Made by a program: the position numbers and the translations under genes. The notes beneath the pieces are model-generated. The model was not told the DNA's origin. It did no database searches and saw only the letters and a program-made list of their open reading frames with translations. From Balaenoptera acutorostrata (lineage: Eukaryota; Chordata; Mammalia; Artiodactyla; Balaenopteridae), in NCBI RefSeq assembly GCF_949987535.1, contig NC_080081.1, positions 51,177,153-51,241,152 on the forward strand: 64,000 nt of DNA. The letters run 5' to 3'. Every line of letters starts with the position of its first letter. Position 1 is the first letter of the stretch. This document shows positions 12,571-26,515 of the stretch, one piece after another.

Positions 12571-15500
12571 GTTTCTTGTGAATTTAACTGATTAGTCTCT
12601 GCACAAAGCCAGTTGTGAGAAATAAAAAATATAATTTAAAATTACATCGTATTCATAATATAAAATAAACATTTTCAGATATTTATGAAAACAGTAGATA
12701 ATATTTTAACATATTATAAAATAACAGGAAACATAATAATAAATAATTAGATTTATCTACAAATACTAACTGAAAATAAAAATGAATTTATTGAAGTAGC
12801 TATTTGAAGGTTAAGGAGAACTGAGAAAATGATATATAGGTCTACAGAACTGGAAATACTGTGAAACAAAGCTGCAAAATGTGTACATGACTGCACGTGT
12901 ATTTATGTATATATGTGTGTACATAAAAAGTAGATGTAGATATAGATAAAAATAAAATACATTGTAGATATAGATAAAATAAAGATGTAGATGTATATAT
13001 AACTGTATATTGTAGATATCAATATACTCCAGGGTGTTTTCAATTTAAAATTTGAAATTGTTGCAGCATTTTGTTTCCCTTTCCCTACCCACGCTGTGAA
13101 TACTGCTGTATGTATATGCAAACTCTTTTATAATCAGGTGAAATTTTTCGGAAGTACTGTTAAGTTAATGAAAGGTATTTATCTTTAAATAACAGGGTAT
13201 TTAAGTTAGACTACTTATTAGAGTCATGTAATGGTAGAATCCTGATAAGACTATCTTTATTGATTTTATTATAGCAATTTTGTACTAGTGTTCATAACCT
13301 ACTGTAATTCATTGTACTTCATTCTGACATATTCTACTGTTGGTGATGCTTCAGGGTATTTTTAGTTTTAGGGTAAAATTTACATTCATAACACTTGTTC
13401 TTTATCCCTTCTAAAAGAAAATCTAGACCAACATAGTTCTTAAGTGTTTAAAGACCAGAATGCACATATTTGGGTTAATCTGATTTTAATTCTATATAAA
13501 GATATGAGTTGGCCAAATTATGAAGTGTATGTAAACCTTCTTTTCTCATCTAATTAAATAAGGAAAAAATATGGTTTGAAATAGAATCCAAGCACAAACA
13601 ACCACAGAAAGTATACGTTTTGGAAAAAGATCTTATATTTCTCATTCAGTATACGTGTAACTGAATTCTATTTGATCTATTTCATATGATATTCTTTATA
13701 GGCAGTATTGGTTCCCACCCAAGCTTTTTAAATAATATTTCTTCTATACTCATGAGGGTTTATGTCTACCTTTATTTTATACTGGCATTGTTATCCATTC
13801 CATTTCAGTTCTAATAGACTCCCACAGATAATTGATATATGTGTAGAATATTATATTCTATTGTATTCAAAAAAACTGTTTATTTTATTTTGTTTCATTC
13901 TGTAATGTTATTGGTGTTTTACGACAATAGAATATTTAATCAAAGTATTCATTAAGAAGCAAATGTATGAATTTAAAATTGTGTAAGTATTGATACATAT
14001 GACTATTTTGAAAGCAAAAGCTAAATTGAGATTATGCAGCATTGCTCATTCTAAAATTTGTTTTCAATTACTTTTAATTCCACAAATATATAGTTGAAAT
14101 TTAATTTAGCTTTCTAACAGTTACCACTTAAAAAAATGGTTCTTACAAATCTACTTACCTGGTTTTTAGTTGCTGAAATAACAACAAAATTAAGCTGATT
14201 AATAGATAAAAAATAGCCAATTGCCGGCTTAAGAAAAGAACTCCAAGTTATTAGAATTCAATCTTTTGTTTGTGTGAGAAAAATTAACATCTAAGATTTT
14301 TATATCCCCAGAATGAGAATGTTTGAAAGAAAGCAATAACAAATCAGTGAAGTTTCAGCAATGTTAAAATATTTACTCAGGAACGAAATTGCACCTATTA
14401 CTGAACTCAAGGATGATAAATTGAAAGAATATGAACTAAGAAAAAAAAACAAATACTCTGAATCACATATACAGTGTTTATTTAACACTTAATATAACTC
14501 AGTATGTTAAATTAGCATGTACATTTCCTAGTGGACATCTTCTCAGTTGCCAGATTTTCCCCAATCCCCTTTCCTGAGAGTTCCCTATCCCCACGTCCAT
14601 TGACAAAATGGTGATTCTAGCAAGCCCATTAGTACCACATGCCCTTTGACTCTATTTTAATTTGATTTTGGTTTACTTTAAACTAAATGTCCAATTATTT
14701 CATGTAGTCTTCAAAAGTACAACCCAAGAGGTTTCACAAAATGGAGGAATTTTGTATCCCAGATGCAGACAAAGAAAGGGAAATACAATAACCATAAAAA
14801 AAGAAAAAGAAAAAAAAAAAAAAAGGAGAAAGAAACTTGGAAATGGTACTAACTAGGGTGAAATAATGAGACCTTCTAAGTGATACTTACCTATTGAATA
14901 GGTAGAAAATTAAATATACTATGGTAAATTTTTCGCAGGTTATTAATGATCCCATGAATGGAAGTTCTGAAGAGGAAGTGCAGTGGAAGAGTTGAAAGAC
15001 TCATTGCCATTAGAGTCTGAATGATTAATTCTCACCGAGTGAACTAAAACATATATATGAAGCTGTGTCCTCAAGTCACTTTTTCCATAATATAATTGGC
15101 TCTAAACAAGCTGTTTTTAACGAAAATAGGTTCATTTCAAATTTGTAGTAATGAGAAACTTCATTTTTACTCTTGAAGATATCATTTGAAATTCTTGACA
15201 CATAGTTATCATTTTAGGAATTCTTAAAGTAACTGGATATAAAAAACCGAGTAAAAAAATTACACCAAAGATTTTAATGTGGTACTGCTTGTAGAGATCT
15301 GAACATTGTAGGAACAAAAGGAATTTTATATAATTAATCAGTGTAACACTATCCCACTAATAGAAGGGTGAGTCAATATAAAGTAAAAGTTGTCCATGGT
15401 TTCTGCTTACAACTGGGACTCTTTCCCCACTTTATTCTTGGCCAGTGGATTCTTTTCAGAGTTTTATATTCTGAGCCAGAAGCAGTTTCCTCTATAAAAT

Positions 15501-16370
15501 GGGCAAATTATAGTTTCTTTTGTGTTATTCAAGATCCTTTGTTCATAAACCAAAAATGTAAAGTTTTGTCCTTTGGTGTTTTATTACAATCTACATACAT
15601 GATTTACTTTTTATTGAGTACATAATGGCAAATACAATATCATCTGGTAGATGGAATCCATTGTCTCAAACTCAATAAGATCCATGTAATATTCAAGTTC
15701 TTCATACCATACCAGAGGCTGTGTGAAGCCAAAAGATAAATGTTGCTTATGTGCCTGGAATGTTAGCTTCATCAATGTAAGTAATGTCAACATTATTCTT
15801 GCATTAAAATGCAAGCATAATATTTAATAGAAATCATAAAATGGGAGAATTTACTAAGGTAAAAGATGAAAATTTACAGATATATTTACCCTTCGTCAAA
15901 GCATCTTAGACTTTAACACACATGTTTAGCACTGAACTAAGTCATTAACTAACATTACATTCTTGGCTAAAATGAACTTCCCATCTTTGACAGAGTCATC
16001 CAGGAGACCCTCAATGTAATATCATAAAGGATAGTCTGAACTTGATAAAATAGAAGTTGTTCAATACATCTTAAAGGAGAAATAACAAATAGGAGCCCAC
16101 ATGATAAATCTGGCCTATACATGTATTTTGTCTAGCCAAAATGTTATTTTAAAAATTAAAAAACAGAAACTCATACACATTTGATACATACAAAACGTAT
16201 TTTAAATCTTAGGAAAACAAATACGAAGCGGATTTACAGATTCTCTTGAAAACCTGAGAACTCAGATGACTGCTACCACAGTTTCTAAAGAGAAGAATCA
16301 GTCAGCCTATAGGTAAAGCACACACTGTATGCCCCAGCTCCAGACTTCAGTATAGTCAACCTCCTCCACT
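12571..16370. other. AT-rich intergenic DNA with simple repeats
   Basis: Irregular TAGATA/TATATG-rich tract at about 12900-13015, an A-rich tract at about 14797-14824, and short frames in both directions with no recognisable product. No coding exon recognised. Confidence 0.4.
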
Positions 16371-16770
16371 GGCTTCATCCATTTGGAGTGCTGGCATGTG
16401 ATTGTGTGTCCTTTGGTTTACAGATCGAAGAGCCTTGAGAAGGAGCCATACTGTAGCCATACATACACTGTGCATAAACCATACCACAAACACACCCACA
16501 ACCATACCACACAAATACAAACACAGCTACCATTACAGATGGTATCAAAATTGCCATTTGGCTGTAGAAAAATTAGTAAAAATTGTCAGAGAAACTCTCC
16601 CACAAACACAAACACCTTGCCTGGAAGGGAAACACCACTTGTAGCAGAGCCCAAGCCATATGCAATCAGCTACCCATCCATGTATAAAAGAAGGATCAAG
16701 AAGGGGTGCAAAGATTTTATTACTAGCCTTGTATCAAACAAGAGGAGGCAAAGGGGCTAAAATAATGTAA
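16371..16770. other. CA-rich stretch open in several frames, product unknown
   Basis: Frames of 125 (16383-16760) and 80 (16402-16644) codons on plus and 60 codons on minus all overlap here. The middle is rich in cacaa/accac words, which contain few stops, so several frames stay open together. The translations are His/Thr-rich in the middle and match no family I know. There is no clear splice context. Probably chance, but composition differs from the neighbours. Confidence 0.2.
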
Positions 16771-19377
16771 TGACTTTATAAGATCATTGACAAATGAAGC
16801 ATGATTAAAATGAGACAAATTTGAAATGTCTGTCAAAAAAGTCAGGATTTAATAAAAATGCATATAATGAAATCATTATACTATATATATACACTACCAT
16901 GTTGACACTGGGAAAATGTGAGACACATTTCGGTGGATAAACATTTAGTTTATTCCTGAGAAGATGAGTTTTGATCAGTGAGGCTGTAAGAATGACATTG
17001 GTAACAGGAAAACCACTTTCTTACGTTCCATGTAACAGTTTTAGTAGTTTTCAAAACCTTGCTGTAGGCAAATGAAATTTGAAACAACCCTGTGCCAATA
17101 TAACTTGTGCTCCTTTGCAGTGAGTCACAACAGTTCTTTAAAGAAAGTTCATTAAAGAAAGCAAGAATTAGAAAGAAAAATCTCCAAATGACTTAAAAAG
17201 CATTGTTTCAATGCATGCTGTCTTTCTTTTATTTTCTTTCTCCATACTCCTTTGTTTATTAGGTTTCTGCTGGTAGGAAGATATCATTGAATGCTAATGC
17301 CAGTGTTTGCCTATTAAAGTTACTGCTTTCATGTTTCAAGCAACCCACTAGTTCATTAATCAGAGCATCCATGGAATTTATATTATAGTTGGAACCCTTA
17401 GGTATAACACAAAAGTGTATGTGGATAGGTTAGGATTTCTCATATCTTTTTGCTTCTAATATTGTACCTACTCTTAGTTCCTTTTAATTGTAAAATTAAC
17501 ATTTCCCCCAAACAGAATATAACTTCAGTAATACAATTTCCTTGTTCAGTGAAATATTTCTAATATAAGAAGTGGAAATATTGATGGTTGTCTCCGAGGT
17601 AGTCTGATTGGGAGATGATAAATCCTGGAGATATAACAGGTTTCAATTTAATCATTTTAGGATCCAGTATTCAAACCCCTGTTACTGTTGGTACATTTGA
17701 TCTGAATGTCTTATTATTAAATATATAATTTTTTCCAAGTATGTGTGTTTTCAAGAAGTTCTGAATACAATGATGCAAGTCATTTCAGGAAAAAATATAG
17801 AATATACAATCCAAAATCAAATAGAAATATTCTCCTCCTTTTTACTTTCAACCTGACTCCTGTTGTCACACAGAATAAGCTCAGGTAATCAGATAATCCA
17901 ATATGTCTTTTTCCAGAAAAACTGGGATTCCAGTATTGGCCTTATCTAGTAACTATAAAAGAAAAGTACATTTCCCAAGATTTGTTTCATCACCATGCAA
18001 TGTTTTCCCACAAAGGAAAAAAAGAAATGTGCTTGAAACCACACACACATAAAACATAAAGGAGAACAAAATAACAAAATCAAAACTCTTGGTTTAATTT
18101 AGATTTCTTTTACTGGCCTATACTGCTGCATCTCCATTTAAAGCATTTCACGTATTTAAGAAAGTATGACAGGTAATGATTTGCAATTATAGTTAAATTT
18201 ACTTATTGTATAAATGTTCAACTTTAAAAGCTTTATTTAGTAGAAAATGAAAAATATGAATCATTCACAGATTTAAGAGTACAAAGGCATGTACACAGAT
18301 ATCCCTGTGGTACTGTTTTGATTTTTATTTGAAAACATATATAGATATATATGTATATACATACATACATATGAAAGAGAAGTTCATAATCCAATGAATG
18401 TAGAGTTACATATAAAAAGGTATTACACTGTTGAACGATGTTTTCTTTCTTCTGACATATTTTGTGTTTCTGACAAATATTGTCTGAGACTATGTTGTAG
18501 ATGGATTAAAAAAAAAAAACATACAAAATAGATATACATCAATAGAGAAGAAAAAGTCTCTCTTGAAGCCCTGTGGATTGAAAACATTGATTCCAAATCA
18601 TTATTTTTATTAGGTATTTCTTGAAATTCATTTTAACTAATACCTACTACTATATATACTATTCTTAAGCTAGTTTTTCAGCTTATTAAAAGTCCCAACG
18701 AATGTCTGAAATTCTTCTGTAAGGACTAGTTTAATTAATTTTAATCATATTGTATATTCTTTTCATCCATTAAATGAGATATTGAGACAACCCTTAAGAA
18801 AAAGCTTAAGAATCATTTATCTTCTCTATTTTATTTTTAAATATCTTACTGTTAGAGATTACATATTAGTACTAGAAAAAACTCTAATATTTTAGCATTG
18901 TTTGAAGGAATTTGACCACATATATAAAAATTGTAAATGTTCAAATCAGCTCATTTCACCACCTTAAATATACCTCCTTCCTGTACTCTCCCAAAAGTTC
19001 TAATTATTATTTTTGAAGTTTGGGGAAGATATGACATTTAGATAGACAAAATCAAAGGAAAAACTGGAAAAGAATGCCAGAGCCTGGTGTTTGGGCATGT
19101 TGTATTCTTTCTGGGGGTAATTTAGTACTTCATTGTCTTTATTGATTTGCAATTAAAAAAAAAAAAAAGTATTCCTTTTCTCCCTCCATAACTGTAACTG
19201 GAAAACTGAGCAATGGTTAATTACTGGCAATATCATTAGATGTAAGTTCCTATCACCATTAATTTTTTTCCCTGCATTGCCTCTGAGAGTGTAGATCACT
19301 TAACATACCATTCAAATAGCTTAAGAAAAAATCACCTTAAGAATCCATTCTCTTTCAGCAGTCACAAGATCGTTTTC
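16771..19377. other. AT-rich intergenic DNA, nothing recognised
   Basis: TATA/CATA-rich tract at about 18339-18373, an 11-nt A run near 18509 and a 14-nt A run near 19155. No gene or named repeat recognised. Confidence 0.4.
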
Positions 19378-22300
19378 CCTTTTTTTAATGGGAAAAAAAT
19401 CACATACAATAATATTGAATCTTTAAAGTGTACAATTCAGTGTTTTTTTAATTTTTTTTTCTTATTTTTGCAAAGTTTTGCAATCATCACCACTATCTAA
19501 ACTCAGAATATTTTCATCATCCCCAGCCCACAGGCAGTTACACCCCATTTCCACTCCCACCTTCTCCTAGAAACTAGTAATCTACTTTTTATCTGTATAG
19601 AGTTGCCTTTTTTGGACATTTAATGTGAATGAAATCATGCAATATGTGACCTTGTGTATCTGATATCTTTCATTAGCATATTCTTCAAGGTTCTTTGATT
19701 TTGTAGCATCTAATTTATCCTTTTATGTGGCTGAATAATACTCCATTTTATTTTCCACCTTGCTTATCCATTAATCAATTGACGGACATTTGGGTTGTTT
19801 GCACATTTGTTATTGTAAATAATGCTTCCATGGGCATTTGGGTACACATTTTTGTATGCACAAGTGTTTTTATATCCCTTGAGTGTATAACTAAGAGTAG
19901 AATTGCTGGATTATGATAACTCTTCGTTTAATCTTTTTGTGGAATTACAAAACTGTTTTCCAAAGCAGATGGAAGATTTTACATTTCTACCATTAGTGTA
20001 TGAGGGATCCAATTTTCCACATTCCTGTTAATATTTGTTTTTGTCTTTTTTTATTATAGCCTGCCTGATAGGTGTGAAGTGGTGTCTCATAGTTTTGACT
20101 TGCATTTTCCAAATGACTAATGTTATTTAGCATCTCTTCATATACTTACAGGTTATTTGTATCTATCTTCATCTCTGTAAAATGCAGTCGTAATAAATGT
20201 ATCTTTGTGTTGTTTTGAAATAGGAAAAATGTAACTGTATTCCAACATTTTTCTTCTTAAAAAATTTTTTGACTAGACTGGGTCCTTTGCATTTCTATAT
20301 GAATTTTATAATCAGTTTGTCAATTTCTGCAAAAAATTCACCTGGTATTTTGATAGGGATTGCTTTGACTCTGTAGCTCAACTTAGAGAATATTGCCATC
20401 TTAACAACATTACATTTCCAAACCATTAACATGGGATATTTCCAGTTATTCAAGTCTTCCTTAATTTCTTTCAACAGTACTTTGTAGTTTTCCGTGTACA
20501 AGTGTTTCACTTTTTGTTACAATATTCTAAAGTATCTTACTCTTTTGCTGCTATTGTAAATATTTTCTTAATTTTATGTTTAGGTTTTTCATTACTAGTA
20601 TGTACAAACAGAGTGGATTTTTATATATTGATCTTGTATCCCATGGTGTTGTTGAACTTTTGTACTAGCTATAAATTTTTTAGTGTATGCCCTTGGATCG
20701 TCTGTGCACAAAATAATGGCATCTGCAAATGGATATAGTTTTACTCCTTCTTTTCCTATCTGTATGCATTTTATGTCTTTTTCTTGCTCTGTTATCCTGA
20801 GTAGAATCTCCAGCACAATGTCGAATAAAAGTGGTGAAGGCAGACACCCTTGCCTTGTTCCTGATATTAGAAAAGGGTTTTCAATCTTCCACCATGTGGT
20901 AATATGTTAGTGAGGGTATTCTTATGTACACTTTATCAGAGTAAAGACATTTCCTTCTATTCCTAGTTGAGTGCTTTTTTTTTTTGTAATGAAAAGGTGC
21001 TGGATTCTGCCAAATGCTTTTTTTTTTTGATGTAACTATTGAGATGGTCATGTCTTTTTTCTCATTATCTTAATAATATGGAGTATTTTATTCATTTTTT
21101 TTTCATATATATGTTGAACTAATCATGCATTCCTGCTGTAAATCCTACTTGGTCATGGTGTATAAGCCATTTTATATGTCCCTGAATTCAGTTTGTTAGT
21201 ATTTTGTTAAGTATTTTGACATGTATATTCATGAAGGATACCGGTTCCTTGTTTTCCTTTCTTGTGATGTCTTTCTCTGTTTCTGGTGTCAGAGTAATAT
21301 TGGCCTCATTGAATGAGTTGGGAAATGTTCCCTCCCACTCTATATTTTTTGGAAAAAGTTTTAAAGTGTTTTTCTTTAGATATTTGGTTAAATTCAACAG
21401 TGAATCCACCTGGTTCTATGCTTTTATTCATGAAATAAATTTTGTTTACTAATACAAACTCATTATTTGTTATAAGTCTATACAAATTTTACATTTATTT
21501 TGTGTCCATTTCAGTACTTTGGGTCTTTATAGGAATACATTAATTTCTTCTAGGTTATCTAATTTGTTATATAATTTTTCATAGTGTATTGTATTTATAA
21601 TTCTTTTTTTTTAGTAACATTGGTAGTAATGTTTTGTCTTTCATTCCTGATTTTAGTAATATGAGTCTTCTTGATTTTTTGCTCAGTCTGTCTAGGTAGA
21701 TGCTTTTAATATTATTAATCTTTTCAAAGAACCAACTTGTGTTTGTTCATTTATTTATTATTTGTTTTAATTCTGTATTTTATTTATTTATGTTCTATTA
21801 TTTATTATTTCCTTCCTTCTGCTTGATTTGTAGTTACTCTGCTATTTTAAAATAATTTCATAAGGTAATTAAGTAAGAAGTTTAGATTATTAATTAGACA
21901 CATTTCTTCTTTAAATTTAGGTTTTTATAGCTATTATTTTCCCTATAAATACTGCCCAGCTGTATCATATAAGTTTGCCACGTTGTATTATCTTTTTCAT
22001 TAATCTCTATTTTATAATTTTTCTTCTCATTTTGTCTTTGTTATACTTTTTTTTAGAAGAGTGTTGTTTAATGTTGTATGTCTGTGAATCTCTCATATCT
22101 CCTTGTTATTTATTTCTTATTTAATTTCATTGTGATCAGAGAACATACTTTGTCTAATTTCATTCCCTTACATTTATTAATACTTTTTTTTATTGACTAA
22201 CATATAGTCCTTCTTGGAGAATGTTCTTTGTTAATCATCCTGAGAATATTTTGTACATAATGAGTTATTTTTCTCTTGCTGTTTTCAAGATTTTCTCTTG

Positions 22301-23384
22301 TCTTTTGACAAAGTTTGATTATGATCTGTCTAAGTGTGGATCTCTTTGCGTTTATTCTACTTGGAATTCATTGAGCTAATTGGAAGTGTAAATTAATATA
22401 TTTTATTAAATTTGGGAATTTTTGGTTATTATTTATTCAAATATTCCTCCTGACTATTTTCGTATTTGCTCTCTACTGAGACTTCCAATTTGTATAGATT
22501 GGTATGCTTCAATATTTCCCCCAGGTCTCAAGAATCCTTTCATTTTCTTCACTTTTTTTTTCTTTCCTACTCCTCATATATGATAATATGAACTGATCTT
22601 CATTCTAATATTTGTTTATTTTATCTTCGGTCTGCACATATTTGCTGTTGAGCTTCTAATAAAGTCATTTCATTCGTCTTACATTTCAACGTATATAACG
22701 TTAATTTTGTTTCTTTCTATAATATCTATATCTTTACTGATATTCTCTATTTAGTGATATATTCTCATACATAATTTATTTCTCTAAACATGGTTTCCTT
22801 TGGTCTTTGTTAATACTTAAAATAGGTGATTTAAAGTTTTTTATAGATTGTCCACTATCTGGGCTTTCCCAGGGATTTGCTCTGATGGCTTGTATTATTT
22901 ATAATTTGTCCTTATATATAGCTATAGTTTCTTGTTTCTTTGTGTCTTTTTTTTTCTTGAAAATTAGACATTTAAAATAATATACTGTTGTACCTCTAGA
23001 AACAGATTATATAGTCTGGACAGGATTTTCTATTGTTGCTCTTTGTTGTTCTTTTTTGTTTGTCTAGTGACTTTATGGATTAATTCTCTAAACTGTGTAT
23101 TCTATGTCATGTGTGGTCACTAAAAATCTTCTCTCAATTAGCTTAGTAGTCAGCTAGTGAAGGGACAGGGATTTCATTAAATGCTTGCTATCAATGAGTC
23201 TCTGAGAAACAGAGAGCTTCAGTGTGTTTGTTGAGGCACACACTCAACACTCAGCCAAGCAATTTACAATTCTGCCATAGATTTACTTTGTGAGTGTACA
23301 GAGCCTCAAAATAAGCCAGAGGTAAGAATTTAGGGACTTTTCAGGTTTATCTAAGCATGAGCACAGTTCTGTTTAAGAGCCCAC
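19378..23384 (-). mobile_element. Old, degenerate L1 (L1M-type), antisense, nearly end to end
   Basis: The plus strand shows the reverse complement of an old L1. It begins with the 3' UTR at about 19380-19560 (tttaaagtgtacaattcagtg, gcaatcatcaccactatc). The ORF2 C-terminal part follows (ctgaataatactccatttta, ttgacggacatttgggttg). Then come the reverse-transcriptase region around 20300-21400, endonuclease-side words around 21700-22220 (aaagaaccaacttgtg, attgtgatcagagaacata), and ORF1 and 5' sequence from about 22250 to 23380. Minus-strand fragments translate to ORF2 pieces such as LYTENYKVLLKEIKEDLNNW (20510 down) and [19 protein letters not shown] (21409 down). It is riddled with stops and frameshifts, has internal losses and is long dead. 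The exact 5' limit is uncertain because the next L1 abuts it. Confidence 0.78.
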
Positions 23385-23459
23385 ATCAAGAAGAAGCAAG
23401 AAGAACTACAAACCTGCAGCCTGTGGAACATAAAGCACATTCACAGAAAGATAGACAAG

Positions 23460-24152
23460 ATGAAAAGGCAGAGGGCTATGTATCATATGAAGGAACAAGA
23501 TAAAACCCCCAAAAAACAACTAAATGAAGTGGAGATAGGTAACCTTCCAGAGAAAGAATTCAGAATATTGATTGTGAAGATGATCCAGGACCTCAGAAAA
23601 AGAATGGAGGCAAAGATCAAGAACATGCAAGAAATGTTTAACAAAGACCCAGAAGAATTAAAGAACAAACAAACAGAGATGAACAATAAAGTAACTGAAA
23701 TGAAAACTACATTAGAAGGAATCAATAGCAGAATAACTGAGACAGAAGAATGGATAGGTGACCTGGAAGATAGAATGGTGGAATTCACGGCTGTGGGACA
23801 GAATAAAGAAGAAAGAATGAAAAGAAAAGAAAACAGACTAAGAGGCATCTGGGAAAACATTAAATGCAACAACATTCACATCATAGGGGTCCCAGAAGGA
23901 GAAGAGAGAGAGAAAGGACCTGAGAAAGCATTTGAAGAGATTATGGTTGAAAACTTCCCTAACATGGGAAAGGAAATAGCCACCCAAGTCCATGAAGCAC
24001 AGAGAGTCCCATACAGGATAAACCCAAGGAGAAACATGCCGAGACACATAGTAATGAAATTGGCAAAAATTAAAGACAAAGAAAAATTATTGAAAGCAGC
24101 AGGGAAAAATGACAAAAACATAAAAGGGAACTCCCATAAGGTTAACAGCTGA
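23460..24152 (+). pseudogene. L1 ORF1 (RNA-binding chaperone), truncated
   Basis: Open for 230 codons. The intact protein is a trimeric nucleic-acid chaperone that coats L1 RNA. Seen here: a charged N-terminal segment, a coiled-coil-rich middle (about residues 35-110, heptads around LKNKQTEMNNKVTEMKTTLE and ITETEEWIGDLEDRM), and the RRM-like region with GVPEGEEREKG and ENFPNMGKEI (about 142-172). The start of the C-terminal domain follows (RINPRRNMPRHIVMKLA). The frame ends after GNSHKVNS, where the family would continue for roughly another 100 residues, so the C-terminal domain is lost by frameshift. The start matches the ATG used in the downstream antisense copy (MKRQRA). Confidence 0.85.
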
Positions 24153-24421
24153 CTTCTCAGAATAACCTCTACAAACCAGAAGGGAGTGGCATGACATATT
24201 TAAAGTGATGAAAGGGAAGTATCTACAAACAATATTACTCTACACAGCAAAGATCACATTCAGATTCAATGGAGAAATGAAAAGCTTTACAGAAAAGCAA
24301 AAGCTAAAAGACTTCAGCACCACCAAACCAGTTCTACAACAAATGCTAAAGGAAATTCACTAAGTGGGAAACACAAGAGAAGAAAAGGACCTACAAAAAC
24401 AAACCCAAAACAATTAAGAAA

Positions 24422-26515
24422 TGGTAATAGGAACATACATATCAAAAATTACCCTAAACGTGAATGGATTAAATGCTCCAACCAAAAGACACAGGCTTGC
24501 TGAATGGATACAAAAAAAAAGACCCATATATATGCTGTCTACAAGAGACCCAATTTAGATCTAAGGACACATACGGACTGAAAGTGAGGGGATGGAAACG
24601 ATATTCCATGTAAATGGAAATCAAAAGAAAGCAGGAGTAGCAATACTCATAACAGATAAAATAGACTTTAAAAAAAAAGAGTGGTGCAAGAGACAAGGAA
24701 GGACACTACATAATGATCAAGGGATCAATCCAAGAAGAAGATATAACAATTATAAATATATATACACCCAACATAGGGGGACCTCAATACATAAGGCAAC
24801 TGTGAACAGGTATAAAACAGTAAATCGACAGTAACACAATAATAGTGGGGGACTTTAACACCTCACATCAATGGACAGATCATCCAAAATGAAAAAAATA
24901 AGGAAACAGAAGATTTAAATGACAAAACAGACCAGATAGATATAATAGATATTTATAGGACATTCCATCCAAAAAAAGCATATTACACTTTCTTCTCAAG
25001 TGTGCACAGAACATTCTCCAGGATAGATCACATCTTGGTCACAAATCAAGCCCTAGTAAATTTAAGAAAATTGAGATCATATCAAGTATCTTTTCTGACC
25101 ACAATGCTATGAGATTAGAAATCAATTACAGGGAAACAAAAACATTAAAAAACACAAACACATGGAGGCTAAACAATATGTTACTAAATAACAAAGAGAT
25201 CACTGAAGAAATCAAAGAGGAAATAAAAAAATACCTAGAGACAAATGGCTATGAAAACACGATGGTCCAAAACCTATGGGATGCAGCAAAAGCAATTCTA
25301 AGAGGGAAGTTTATAGCAATACAATCTTACCTCAAGAAACAATACACATCTCAAATTAACACCTAAACTTACACCTATAAGAACTAGAGAAAGAAGAACA
25401 AACAACACCCAAAGTTAGTAGAAGGAAAGAAATCATAAAGATCAGAGCAGAAATAAATGAAAGAGAAACAAAGAAAACAATTGCAAAGATCATTAAAACT
25501 AAAAGCTGGTTCTTTCAGAAGATAAACAAAATTGATAAACCACTAGCCAGACTCATCAAGAAAAAGAGGGAGAGGACTCAAATCAATAAAATTAGAAATG
25601 AAAAAGGAGAAGTTACAACAGACACTGCAGAAATGCAAAGCATCCTAAGAGACTACTACAAGCAACTCTATGCCAACATAATGGACAACCTGGAAGAAAT
25701 GGACACATTTTTAGAAAGCTATAAACTTCCAAGACTGAATCAGGAAGAAATAGAATATATGAACAGACCAATCACAAGTAATGAAATTGAAAGTGTGATT
25801 AAAAATCTTCCAACAAACAAAATCCAGGACGAGATGGCTTCACAGGTGAATTCTATCAAACATTTAGAGAAGAGCTAACACACACTCTTCTTAAATTCTT
25901 CCAAAAATTGGCATTGGAAGGAACACTCCCAAACTCATTCTATGAGGCCACCATCACCCTGATACCAAAACCAGACAAAGATACTACAAAAAAAGAAAAT
26001 TACAGACCAATATCACTGATGAATATAGATGCAAAAATCCTCAACAAAATACTAGAAAACAGAATCCAACAACACATTAAAAGGATCATACACCATGATC
26101 AAATGGGGTTTATCCCAGGGATGCAAGGGTTCTTCAATATAAGTAAATCAATCAATGTGATATCCCATATTAACAAATTGAAGAATAAAAATCATATGAT
26201 CATCTCAATAGATGCAGAAAAACTTTTGACAAAATTCAACACCGATTTGTGATAAAAACTATTCAGATAGTGGGTATAGAGGGAACCTACCTCAACATAG
26301 TAAAGGCCATATACGACAAACCCACAGCAAACATCATTCTCAATGGTGAAAAACTAAAAGCATTTCCTCTAAGATCAGGAACAAGACAAGGATGTTCACT
26401 CTCACCACTATTACTCAACATAGTTCTGGAAGTCCTAGCCATGGCAATCAGAGAAGAAAAAGAAATAAAAGGAATACAAGTTGGAAAAGAAGAAGTAAAA
26501 CTGTCACTGTTTGCA
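24422..26515 (+). pseudogene. L1 ORF2 (endonuclease/reverse transcriptase), broken and 3'-truncated
   Basis: Begins with an ATG in the family's context and the LNVNGLNAP motif of the endonuclease N-terminus. The frame then shifts repeatedly: pieces are open at 24592-24834, 25109-25366, 25633-25878, 25908-26252 and 26249-26551. Recognisable words include [17 protein letters not shown] and [20 protein letters not shown] (endonuclease side), then [20 protein letters not shown] and [20 protein letters not shown] (reverse transcriptase). An A-run frameshift near 24511-24520 and others disrupt it. It ends at the junction inside the reverse-transcriptase domain, before the catalytic aspartate pair. 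It cannot encode a working enzyme. Confidence 0.85.

Larger units (their letters stand above)
23385..26515 (+). mobile_element. L1 copy truncated at both ends, sense strand
   Basis: Starts in the last part of the 5' UTR (caagaactacaaacctgcagcctgtgg-like words, homologous to the same region of the antisense copy downstream). It runs through ORF1, the inter-ORF spacer and ORF2, and stops abruptly inside the reverse-transcriptase domain after the residues KLSLFA, exactly where the antisense copy begins. It has no 3' UTR or poly(A) tail. ORF2 carries several frameshifts. It is diverged from the antisense copy by many substitutions, so it is not a recent duplicate of it. Confidence 0.88.

Noticed and set aside
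12900..13015. TAGATA/TATATG tract considered as a CRISPR-like or iteron array
   Set aside because: Irregular units with no unique spacers in a mammalian context. It is a decayed simple repeat.
20295..21452. Numerous 70-85-codon frames on both strands
   Set aside because: They are pieces and shadows of the old antisense L1 ORF2 (for example [19 protein letters not shown]).
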